DNA of 7,446 bases, from NCBI GenBank assembly GCA_017556895.1, contig JAFYLX010000034.1:1-7446 (forward strand), given 5' to 3'. A model generated the notes under the pieces. The model was not told the DNA's origin. It saw only the letters and a program-made list of their open reading frames with translations, and searched no databases. This DNA comes from Bacillota bacterium (GTDB lineage: Bacteria; Bacillota_A; Clostridia; Peptostreptococcales; Anaerovoracaceae). Every line of letters begins with the position of its first letter. Positions within the stretch are counted from its first letter, which is position 1. Positions 1 through 5,863 of the stretch are shown in pieces. A program made the position numbers and the translations under genes.

Positions 1-30
1 GGTATATAAAATACAGATTTTCTTTTTCAT
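1..30 (-). CDS. Start of a divergent gene cut by the left edge
   Basis: On the reverse strand an ATG at 30-28 opens a frame reading MKKKICILYT up to the window edge. It is preceded by an AGGAG ribosome binding site (forward 42-38) about 7 bases upstream, and a plausible promoter lies further upstream. This arrangement supports a real gene start, with two or three lysines followed by hydrophobic residues. Only 10 codons are visible, so the function cannot be named. It shares its upstream region with orr, so it may be a regulator or transporter related to that gene, but this is inference from position only. Confidence 0.6.
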   Translation of the reverse strand, partial: MKKKICILYT

Positions 31-60
31 ATGTATCTCCTGTATATTTAATCTAATTAT

Positions 61-90
61 ATTCTACCACAAAGGTTAGGAATGGTACAA
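61..90 (-). promoter_or_regulatory. Candidate promoter of the leftward divergent gene
   Basis: On the reverse strand TTGTAC (forward 90-85) and TAGAAT (forward 66-61) are separated by 18 bases, giving a weak -35 and a good -10. A perfect TATAAT also lies at forward 61-56 but has no -35 match at normal spacing. Transcription would start near forward 50-54, leaving a short leader before the ribosome binding site. The -35 hexamer lies inside the left arm of an inverted repeat, so a protein bound there would affect this promoter. Confidence 0.4.
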
Positions 91-110
91 GTTTTCCCTT
101 TTTTGTACCA
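83..110. promoter_or_regulatory. Perfect inverted repeat, possible operator (IR1)
   Basis: TGGTACAA (83-90) and TTGTACCA (103-110) are exact reverse complements separated by 12 bases. The left arm covers the -35 of the divergent gene, and the right arm ends 7 bases before the -35 of orr. The stem is not GC-rich and lies upstream of both predicted start sites, so a protein-binding operator fits better than an RNA hairpin. The regulator is unknown. A second repeat with the same TACAA/TTGTA core lies at 162-185. Confidence 0.5.
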
Positions 111-117
111 AATGGAC

Positions 118-146
118 TTGAGAAAAAAAACAAAATTATGTATTAT
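118..146 (+). promoter_or_regulatory. Sigma-A promoter of orr
   Basis: TTGAGA (118-123) and TATTAT (141-146) are separated by 17 bases, each one mismatch from consensus, with an A-rich spacer. The predicted start is near 153, giving a leader of about 55 bases. No other gene lies between this promoter and orr. Confidence 0.7.
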
Positions 147-161
147 ATAGATAACTATAGG

Positions 162-185
162 CTTACAATGGGAACGTGTTGTAAG
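162..185 (+). promoter_or_regulatory. Inverted repeat in the orr leader (IR2)
   Basis: CTTACAA (162-168) pairs exactly with TTGTAAG (179-185) across 10 bases, and two G-U pairs could extend the stem inward. It lies just after the predicted transcription start and ends 7 bases before the AAAGGAGAG ribosome binding site (192-200). It could be an operator related to IR1 (shared TACAA/TTGTA core, spacing 10 instead of 12) or a leader hairpin affecting translation. The sequence alone does not decide between these. Confidence 0.4.
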
Positions 186-207
186 GCGCAAAAAGGAGAG
201 TTGTAAA

Positions 208-1296
208 ATGAAAGAAAGATACCCAAAATTAGAAATAAATTTAGACCATCTGCATCATAATATGGCTAGAATCGTAGAAAAATGTGGTAGCCATGGTATC
301 CAGGTAGCAGGTGTAATTAAAGGTGTTAACGGCCTTACAGAGGTTGCTAAAACATTTGACCATGCGGGCGCTGCTTTTATTGCGTCTTCAAGACTTGAAC
401 AGCTTCAGGATGCGAAGGACGCAGGCATCGAAAAGAAGATGATGCTTATCAGAATTCCGATGATCAGCGAAGCTCATGATGTAGTAAATATTGCGGACAT
501 CAGTTTAAACAGTGAACTTGAAGTAATCAAGGCCTTAAACGAAGCTGCTAGAATCGAAGGCAAACTTCACAAGGTTATCCTTATGGCAGACGTAGGTGAC
601 CTTAGAGAAGGTTGGTGGGATAAGGACGAACTAGTTGACGTTGCAGAATACATCGAAAACAAGATGATTAACATTCAGCTTGTAGGCGTAGGCTTCAATG
701 TAGGTTGCTATGGTTCAACAATGCCTACGGTTGAAAAGCTAAATGAATTAATCGAAATTGCAGAAAGAATCGAAGCTAGAATCGGAAGAGAGCTTGAATA
801 TATTTCCGGTGGTGCTACAAGCACGCTTCTAAGAAGTTGGGACGGAAATATTCCTGAAAGGATTAACCTTCTTAGAATTGGTGAAGGCGTGCTTCAGGCT
901 AGAGACCTTGATGTTTTTTACGGATATGATATGTCAGAGCTATATCAGGATGTTTTCCGATTAAAAGCAGAAGTAATCGAGGTTAAAGACAAGCCTACTT
1001 TCCCTGTTGGAGAAATTGGTGTGGATGCCTTTGGTCACTGCCCAGTCTATGTGGATAGGGGCATCAGAAAGAGAGCGCTTCTTGGTATGGGCAAGGTGGA
1101 CTACGGTGATCCAGGCGAGCTATTGATTATGGAAGAAGGTATTGAAATCGTTGGTGCAGCCAGTGACCACACAATTATTGATGTTGAAGACGCTGCTAAG
1201 GACTGGAAAGTCGGTGACATTATGACATTTGATGTATGTTACGCTACAGCCGTTTTCTTAACAGCTAGTAAAAATGTTGTAATTGAATACGTATAA
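208..1296 (+). CDS. orr: PLP-dependent alanine/ornithine racemase family protein, probably ornithine racemase
   Basis: This 362-residue cytoplasmic enzyme would interconvert L- and D-ornithine (or a related amino acid) with pyridoxal phosphate. It has the alanine-racemase-type fold: an N-terminal PLP barrel with the likely Schiff-base lysine K38 in VIKGVNG, then MADVGDLREGWW (126-137), GGATST (201-206) and the phosphate-binding LRIGEG (222-227). The C-terminal beta domain carries GEIGVDAFG (268-276), GIRKRA (285-290) and ASDHTIID (318-325). From memory these match the Clostridium sticklandii ornithine racemase segment by segment, which is why I prefer Orr over Alr. The start has AAAGGAGAG (192-200) 7 bases upstream. 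It ends TAA-TAA and appears monocistronic. None of the other ornithine fermentation genes (oraS/oraE, ord, ortAB) is in the window, so substrate specificity is inferred. Confidence 0.72.
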   Translation: MKERYPKLEINLDHLHHNMARIVEKCGSHGIQVAGVIKGVNGLTEVAKTFDHAGAAFIASSRLEQLQDAKDAGIEKKMMLIRIPMISEAHDVVNIADISLNSELEVIKALNEAARIEGKLHKVILMADVGDLREGWWDKDELVDVAEYIENKMINIQLVGVGFNVGCYGSTMPTVEKLNELIEIAERIEARIGRELEYISGGATSTLLRSWDGNIPERINLLRIGEGVLQARDLDVFYGYDMSELYQDVFRLKAEVIEVKDKPTFPVGEIGVDAFGHCPVYVDRGIRKRALLGMGKVDYGDPGELLIMEEGIEIVGAASDHTIIDVEDAAKDWKVGDIMTFDVCYATAVFLTASKNVVIEYV

Positions 1297-1305
1297 TAAG
1301 GATAA

Positions 1306-1341
1306 AACGCTCAAAATAGCCATTTTTAGAGGGCGAGCGTT
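1306..1341. repeat. Inverted repeat between orr and greA, possible weak terminator
   Basis: AACGCTC (1306-1312) is exactly repeated in inverse as GAGCGTT (1335-1341), and a nested AAAAT/ATTTT pair lies at 1313-1317/1322-1326. It begins 10 bases after the orr stop. No T-tract follows on the plus strand, so it is not a standard intrinsic terminator. Its right arm overlaps the first two bases of the greA -35, so it could instead be a binding site. No other terminator is visible for orr. Confidence 0.4.
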
Positions 1342-1369
1342 GACAAATCCCATTAAAAAATAGTATAAT
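1340..1369 (+). promoter_or_regulatory. Consensus sigma-A promoter of the greA-lysS operon
   Basis: A perfect TTGACA (1340-1345) and a perfect TATAAT (1364-1369) are separated by 18 bases. Transcription would start near 1376, giving a leader of about 35 bases. This is the strongest promoter in the window and fits constitutive expression of housekeeping genes. Confidence 0.9.
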
Positions 1370-1411
1370 ATTTGGCACGACTAAATCGAAGTCGAAAGGA
1401 GTATTTAAATA

Positions 1412-1885
1412 ATGTCAGAAGAAATTTTATTAACCCAGGAAGGTTATGACAAAATAGTTGCAGAGCACGAGGAACTAGTTGCAGTAAAGAGAAAGGAAAT
1501 TTCCGAAAGATTAAAGGAAGCTATCTCCTACGGAGACCTTTCCGAAAACGCAGAATACGATGCAGCAAAGAACGAACATGCTGAACTTGAAGAAAGAATT
1601 CTTAAGTTAGAAAATATGATTCGTAAGGCTACTATCATCAACGAAGAAGAAATGTCATCCGACAGAGTAAGAGTAGGTCTTACAGTAAAGGTTTTAGATG
1701 TTGAAGAAAACGAAGAAATGGAATTCACAATCGTTGGTTCAACAGAAGCAGATCCGTTTGAAGGCAAAATTTCCAATGAATCTGAAGTAGGCAAGAATCT
1801 TTTAGGCAAGCAGAAGGGCGACACAGTACAGATCGTGGTACCAGACGGTTTATTAACTTACAAAGTTTTAGATATTACTAAATAG
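1412..1885 (+). CDS. greA: Transcription elongation factor GreA
   Basis: GreA enters the secondary channel of stalled, backtracked RNA polymerase and stimulates cleavage of the transcript 3' end so that elongation can resume. The 157 residues match the family length. The N-terminal antiparallel coiled coil spans about 8-75, with the tip signature GDLSENAEYD (41-50) holding the two acidic residues D42 and E45 that act at the polymerase active site. The C-terminal FKBP-like domain follows from about 84 to the end and includes the SEVGKNLLGKQKGD stretch (124-137). GAAAGGAG (1394-1401) is the ribosome binding site. greA lies 34 bases before lysS with no terminator between, so the two are probably one operon, a common pairing in Gram-positive bacteria. 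Confidence 0.97.
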   Translation: MSEEILLTQEGYDKIVAEHEELVAVKRKEISERLKEAISYGDLSENAEYDAAKNEHAELEERILKLENMIRKATIINEEEMSSDRVRVGLTVKVLDVEENEEMEFTIVGSTEADPFEGKISNESEVGKNLLGKQKGDTVQIVVPDGLLTYKVLDITK

Positions 1886-1919
1886 TAGTTGTTAGTTTGC
1901 GAGAGAGGATTAAAAAATC

Positions 1920-3890
1920 ATGAGCATGGAAGAAACAAGAGTAGAAGTTAATCCTGAAGTACAGGAAGAAACTTCTGAAGAAAATTTAAACGAATTAAGA
2001 AAGATTAGAAGAGAGAAGCTAAAGGCTCTTCAGGAAGCTGGCAGAAATCCATTCTTAATTGAAGACTGGGATGTAACTGCACACAGCATGGACATCAAAG
2101 ATAACTTTGATGCTATGGAAGACCAGGAAGTTTCTTGTGCTGGTAGAATCATGGCTTTCAGAAACATGGGTAAGGCATCCTTTATCGATATTCAGGATAA
2201 GCAGGGCAGAATCCAGTGTTATGTTAGAAAAGATGAAATCGGCGAAGAAGAATACAAGTGGTTCAAGACTTACGATATCGGTGATATTGTAGGCGTTGAA
2301 GGTACAGTATTTAGAACTAAGCACGGTGAAGTTTCCATCAAGGCAGAGAAGGTAGTTCTATTAACTAAGTCTCTTCAGATGCTACCAGATAAGTGGCATG
2401 GTCTTAAGGATACAGACCTAAGATACAGACAGAGATATATCGACTTAATCGTAAATCCTGAAGTTAAGAATACATTCGTTAAAAGAGCTAGAATCATCAA
2501 GGAAATCAAGAGAGTACTTGAAGAAGACTATGGCTATTTAGAAGTAGATACACCAGTATTAACAACAATCGCTGGTGGTGCTAACGCAAGACCTTTCAAC
2601 ACTCATCACAACACATTAGATATCGATATGAAGATGAGAATCTCCAACGAATTATACCTAAAGAGACTAATCGTTGGTGGTCTTGACAGAGTATACGAAA
2701 TGGGTAAGATGTTCCGTAACGAAGGTATGGACAGAAACCACAACCCAGAATTCACATCAATGGAATGCTACATGGCATACGGCGATATGGAAGATACAAT
2801 GGATGTTACAGAACAGGTAGTTTACAAGGCTGCTATGGCTGTAAACGGAACTCCAATCATCACTTACCAGGGTAAGCAGTTCGACGTAACTCCACCTTGG
2901 AGAAGATTAGACATGACAGATGCTGTTAAGGAAATCACTGGCGTTGACTTCCACAAGATCGACACAGATGAAGAAGCAAGAGCAGCAGCTATCGCATACG
3001 GTATGGATGCAGAAGAAGTTAAGGATATGACTCGTGGTAAGCTTATCGCAGAAATGTTCGAAGAATACTGTGAAGACGTTCCTGGATTCTTAGATGGTCC
3101 GGTATTCGTAGTTGGTCACCCTGTAGAAGTTTCTCCACTTGCTAAGAGAGACCCTAAGGACCCTAGAATCACTAGAAGATTCGAAGGTTACATCAACGGT
3201 TGGGAAATCTGTAACGCGTTCTCCGAGTTAAATGACCCAATCGACCAGTTCGAAAGATTCACAGAACAGCAGAAGCAGTTAGACTGCGGTGCTGATGATG
3301 AAGCTCATCCAATGGATATGGACTTCGTAAACGCTTTAGAAGTTGGTCTTCCTCCAACAGGCGGTCTTGGTATCGGTATCGACAGAGTTATCATGTTAAT
3401 CTGTGATGCTCCAAGCATTAGAGATATCATCTTATTCCCAACAATGAAGCCACTAGAATCTGAAAAGAGAAAGGCTCCTGTGTTAGAAGAAGAAAAAGTT
3501 GACCTTTCAACTATCGACTTCTCTAAGGTAGAAATCGAACCTTTATTTGAAGAATTCGTAGACTTTGAAACATTCTCCAAGTCTGACTTCAGAGCAGTAA
3601 AGGTAAAGGAATGCGTAGCAGTTCCTAAGTCAGCTAAGCTTCTTAAGTTTACATTAGACGATGGTACAGACACTGAACGCGTGATTTTAAGCGGTATTCA
3701 CCCTTACTATGAACCAGAAGAACTAATCGGCAAGACTCTAGTTGCTATCACAAACTTACCACCAAGAAAGATGATGGGTATCGAATCTAACGGTATGTTA
3801 TTATCCGCTATCCACCAGGAAGAAGGCGAAGAAAAGCTTAACCTATTAATGGTTAGCCCAAGAATCCCTGCAGGTGCTAAGTTATATTAA
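1920..3890 (+). CDS. lysS: Class II lysyl-tRNA synthetase with a C-terminal tRNA-binding domain
   Basis: The enzyme charges tRNA-Lys with lysine using ATP in the cytoplasm. Its order is an acidic N-terminal tail, an anticodon-binding OB fold (about 70-150), then the class II catalytic core. Visible core elements are RYRQRYIDLIVNP (168-180), motif 2 MGKMFRNEG...NPEFTSMECY (261-284, arginine R266), and motif 3 GLGIGIDRVIML (482-493, arginine R489). Usual bacterial LysRS is about 490-510 residues and ends soon after motif 3. This one has 656: a charged linker (about 512-545) leads into a second OB-type domain (about 549-656) like Trbp111/EMAP-II and the MetRS C-terminus, with DFRAVKV, LSGIHPYYEPEELIGK and GIESNGMLLSA. 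The start at 1920 has AGAGAGGA (1902-1909) about 10 bases upstream; the second Met at 1926 is less well spaced. Arginine is almost always AGA, as expected for high expression. Confidence 0.96.
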   Translation: MSMEETRVEVNPEVQEETSEENLNELRKIRREKLKALQEAGRNPFLIEDWDVTAHSMDIKDNFDAMEDQEVSCAGRIMAFRNMGKASFIDIQDKQGRIQCYVRKDEIGEEEYKWFKTYDIGDIVGVEGTVFRTKHGEVSIKAEKVVLLTKSLQMLPDKWHGLKDTDLRYRQRYIDLIVNPEVKNTFVKRARIIKEIKRVLEEDYGYLEVDTPVLTTIAGGANARPFNTHHNTLDIDMKMRISNELYLKRLIVGGLDRVYEMGKMFRNEGMDRNHNPEFTSMECYMAYGDMEDTMDVTEQVVYKAAMAVNGTPIITYQGKQFDVTPPWRRLDMTDAVKEITGVDFHKIDTDEEARAAAIAYGMDAEEVKDMTRGKLIAEMFEEYCEDVPGFLDGPVFVVGHPVEVSPLAKRDPKDPRITRRFEGYINGWEICNAFSELNDPIDQFERFTEQQKQLDCGADDEAHPMDMDFVNALEVGLPPTGGLGIGIDRVIMLICDAPSIRDIILFPTMKPLESEKRKAPVLEEEKVDLSTIDFSKVEIEPLFEEFVDFETFSKSDFRAVKVKECVAVPKSAKLLKFTLDDGTDTERVILSGIHPYYEPEELIGKTLVAITNLPPRKMMGIESNGMLLSAIHQEEGEEKLNLLMVSPRIPAGAKLY

Positions 3891-3931
3891 TAGCAAATCT
3901 AAAAAGATAAATATAGGCTTTGCATAGGTAG

Positions 3932-3975
3932 AAAGAGACCGAGAAGGCAGAAATGCTTTTATTGGTCTCTTTTTT
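3932..3975 (+). terminator. Rho-independent terminator after lysS
   Basis: AAAGAGACC (3932-3940) pairs with GGTCTCTTT (3964-3972). Inside it a second stem, AAGGCA/TGCTTT with G-U pairing (about 3944-3959), is capped by a GAAA tetraloop (3950-3953). Together they make one long, nearly continuous hairpin that runs directly into a T-tract at 3970-3975. It lies 42 bases after the lysS stop and closes the greA-lysS operon. Confidence 0.92.
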
Positions 3976-3976
3976 G

Positions 3977-3985
3977 TGGTAAAAT
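3977..3985 (+). promoter_or_regulatory. Extended -10 promoter of the two-component operon
   Basis: TGGTAAAAT (3977-3985) fits an extended -10 element (TGnTATAAT with one mismatch). The position where a -35 would lie (about 3957-3962, TTTTAT) is weak and falls within the preceding terminator hairpin. Predicted start near 3992 gives a leader of about 20 bases that contains AAGGAG (3999-4004). This is the only promoter-like signal between the terminator and the kinase gene. Confidence 0.5.
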
Positions 3986-4012
3986 AGACAACAATTTTAA
4001 GGAGTTAAATTT

Positions 4013-5140
4013 ATGATAGAAAAAGAAACGAAGTCACGTTTTTTCAAAACCACAACGCTGCCGATTGTCGGGGTGATAATACTACTGCTATTAGCCGTTC
4101 TTTTGCTATGGCACGGCAATGTGAACAGTATGCAAGCAGCCAATGCTTTGGTGGCGCAAGTATATTTTGACGGTGAGTACCGTATTGCCGACGGTGAGTG
4201 GCAGAAAATCGTAAAAGGGGAACACATTTCTTCTACTGAGGGAGATGTGACTTTGCGAGGCAATTTTCACATGAAGGCGCCTGACGGTGAGTATGTTGGT
4301 ATTTATAGCGACAGCATTCCGATTGCGCTCTATACAGATCACATTAACTTGACATTTTATGAGGGCCAAAATGAGCCTTATATAATGGATGTGGAAAATC
4401 CTCTGTACGGAGACTCTGCTTGCCACGAGGATTGGGTGGCTTATGCGCTTACAAGTGGAAGCGAAGAACCAATAGAAATTCTAGTTCATAATCCTCATAG
4501 CTTTGGCAACGAAACTGCTATAGACGAGATGCTGTCGAATACAGCTTTATGGACAGATATTGAGTTCGAAAAAGGCATTTTAGAAAGCGGGAAAACCCAA
4601 AGAGAAACTGGTCAGCTATTTGAAATTGTTTCCTTCATTGTATTGGGAACGGCCCTTTTCTCAACGCTGATACATATAAAGAATAGTAAAACTATGTGGC
4701 TGTTCGGCATTGTAATTTTATTTGCCGGTACATACCTATCATATAGCGCAAAGGGAGTTTCATTCTGGAAAGAATCCGTTGTATCGAATACGACGATTTT
4801 GGGCTGTTCAATGATATTCTATATGTTTTTCCTTTCCGTAACTATTGTCCACTTTTTGAAAAATACGAAAAAAATCGGTAGAATTACGGTATCTTTGCTG
4901 GGAGTATTCAACGCAGGCCTCATTGTGTTGCCGATTTTAACGGATATACTCTTTTATGACACTTGGCAGTTTTGGGCTACTGTTCAAATACTTGCAAACA
5001 TAGTTTTGATTGGTTGTCTTGCAGGGGAGTTCTTTATTACAAAAGGAAAAGAACGTTGGCTTTATATAGGGTCGACTTTGCCACTAATTTCCTTTGCCGT
5101 TGACGTTATCATGACAGATCTAGGACTATGGAAAGGCTGA
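4013..5140 (+). CDS. Membrane sensor half of the split histidine kinase
   Basis: This 375-residue product is membrane-bound and lacks any kinase domain. A signal-anchor helix (about 15-34) is followed by an extracellular region (about 40-200) that looks beta-rich: GEWQKIVKG, GDVTLRGNF, DGEYVGIYSD and VHNPHSFGNETA. It resembles, from memory, sensor domains of gut Firmicutes kinases, and the ligand is unknown. Six membrane helices follow at about 203-222, 227-245, 260-282, 290-311, 321-340 and 347-364. The frame stops at TGA in the loop before the expected seventh helix, which lies just beyond the stop. AAGGAG (3999-4004) sits 8 bases before the ATG. If it is made alone, this protein could sense but not signal by phosphorylation. 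It is almost certainly the N-terminal part of the kinase core at 5180-5863. Confidence 0.7.
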   Translation: MIEKETKSRFFKTTTLPIVGVIILLLLAVLLLWHGNVNSMQAANALVAQVYFDGEYRIADGEWQKIVKGEHISSTEGDVTLRGNFHMKAPDGEYVGIYSDSIPIALYTDHINLTFYEGQNEPYIMDVENPLYGDSACHEDWVAYALTSGSEEPIEILVHNPHSFGNETAIDEMLSNTALWTDIEFEKGILESGKTQRETGQLFEIVSFIVLGTALFSTLIHIKNSKTMWLFGIVILFAGTYLSYSAKGVSFWKESVVSNTTILGCSMIFYMFFLSVTIVHFLKNTKKIGRITVSLLGVFNAGLIVLPILTDILFYDTWQFWATVQILANIVLIGCLAGEFFITKGKERWLYIGSTLPLISFAVDVIMTDLGLWKG

Positions 5141-5179
5141 GTTTCATCCCAATATGTTTTCGTTGTATTCCTTGTTGTC

Positions 5180-5863
5180 GTGATGATTACGGTTCTTAAA
5201 GTTATACCAAGTGGCATTAACACTATTTCAAGAGCTAAAGAATTGGAGACGGAAAAAATCATGTTGGACGCTCAGCTTACTGAAAGCAGAATTTCAACCA
5301 TGATGAGCCAAATTCGTCCACACTTTATCTATAACACCTTAGGGAGCATTGAGCAGCTTTGCAGCATTGATCCTCCAAAGGCCGGAGAACTGGTTCATAA
5401 CTTTGCGAAGTACTTGCGTGGCAATTTCGGAGAATTAGACAATCCTAGGCCGATTTTAATGTCGCAGGAGATGGAGCACGTGCGCCATTACGTCAGCATT
5501 GAAAATGTCCGTTTTCCTGATATGACATTTTTGTTCGAGATGAATTCAAATGATTTCCATATTCCTGCACTTACAATTCAGCCTGTGGTGGAAAATGCCA
5601 TAAAGCACGGCTTGATGAAATTGCCTAAGGGTGGAACGATCCGCGTAGCCTCCTATGAAACGGAGACTCATTACTGCGTGTCCGTAGAGGATGACGGTGT
5701 AGGCTTTGATACCGGCGAATTATTAGATAACAGAAAGCATGTAGGAATCCGTAATATTCGTGAAAGATTAAGAGTGATGGTAAATGGTACTCTTGAAATT
5801 CAAAGTACTGAAGGTATAGGCACAACAGTTTTAATCAAAATTCCCAAGGAGGTAAAGCAATGA
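5180..5863 (+). CDS. Cytoplasmic kinase half of the split sensor (His_kinase/HATPase_c)
   Basis: This is the catalytic core of a LytS/YehU-family sensor kinase, which autophosphorylates on histidine using ATP and passes phosphate to the neighbouring regulator. Counting from a GTG at 5180, the phosphorylation motif RPHFIYNTL (46-54) places the histidine at 48. The N box QPVVENAIKHG (134-144), G1 box DDGVGF (171-176) and G2 region GIRNIRERL (189-197) are all intact. The first residues are the end of a membrane helix, so 5180 is only the first possible start after the internal TGA, and it has no ribosome binding site. ATG at 5261 has GGAG at 5245-5248 and would give a soluble kinase with all motifs. 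The stop TGA overlaps the regulator start as ATGA. Confidence 0.7.
   Translation: MMITVLKVIPSGINTISRAKELETEKIMLDAQLTESRISTMMSQIRPHFIYNTLGSIEQLCSIDPPKAGELVHNFAKYLRGNFGELDNPRPILMSQEMEHVRHYVSIENVRFPDMTFLFEMNSNDFHIPALTIQPVVENAIKHGLMKLPKGGTIRVASYETETHYCVSVEDDGVGFDTGELLDNRKHVGIRNIRERLRVMVNGTLEIQSTEGIGTTVLIKIPKEVKQ
5846..5853 (+). promoter_or_regulatory. Strong ribosome binding site of the response regulator
   Basis: AAGGAGGT is fully complementary to the 16S rRNA 3' end and lies 6 bases before the ATG at 5860. It sits inside the last codons of the kinase. The regulator can therefore be translated well even if translation of the kinase ends early, provided the mRNA reaches this point. Confidence 0.85.

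Larger units (their letters stand above)
4013..5863 (+). pseudogene. Sensor histidine kinase split by an in-frame TGA (LytS/YehU type)
   Basis: The reading frame beginning at 4013 and the kinase core ending at 5863 are in the same frame and interrupted only by TGA at 5138-5140, codon 376 of 617. Joined, they give a normal kinase: TM anchor, extracellular beta-rich domain, seven membrane helices, then a His_kinase/HATPase core with H437. Codons after the TGA immediately encode a hydrophobic stretch (VSSQYVFVVFLVVVMITVLK) that serves as the last membrane helix, so coding sense continues through the stop. TGA is one base from TGG (Trp), CGA (Arg) or GGA (Gly). A nonsense mutation or a base error is the simplest reading; readthrough is possible. 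No hairpin of the bacterial SECIS kind is evident just downstream, which argues against selenocysteine. Confidence 0.75.

Noticed and set aside
83..110. Inverted repeat as a transcription terminator
   Set aside because: It lies upstream of both predicted start sites, has an AT-rich stem, and no gene enters it from either side.
208..1296. Standard alanine racemase (alr)
   Set aside because: The motifs around the C-terminal domain (GEIGVDAFG, ASDHTIID) look like the ornithine racemase/Orr branch rather than Alr, though substrate cannot be proven from sequence.
1886..1919. T-box or lysine riboswitch before lysS
   Set aside because: The gap from greA is only 34 bases and has no leader structure; lysS appears to be transcribed with greA.
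3305..3673. Antisense frame of 122 codons within lysS
   Set aside because: It lies fully opposite a conserved catalytic region, has no ribosome binding site, and its product is low-complexity serine-rich; it is a shadow of lysS. The other minus-strand frames inside greA, lysS and the kinase are rejected for the same reasons.
3941..3963. Separate small hairpin gene or sRNA between lysS and the kinase
   Set aside because: The inner stem is nested inside the terminator hairpin and is explained by it.
5138..5140. TGA read as selenocysteine in the sensor kinase
   Set aside because: No convincing stem-loop of the bacterial SECIS kind is visible in the 40 bases after the TGA, and the family is not known for selenoproteins.
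5138..5863. Genome-wide reassignment of TGA to an amino acid
   Set aside because: Tryptophan is encoded by TGG throughout, and the kinase itself ends in a TGA that overlaps the regulator start as ATGA, a classic stop-start overlap.
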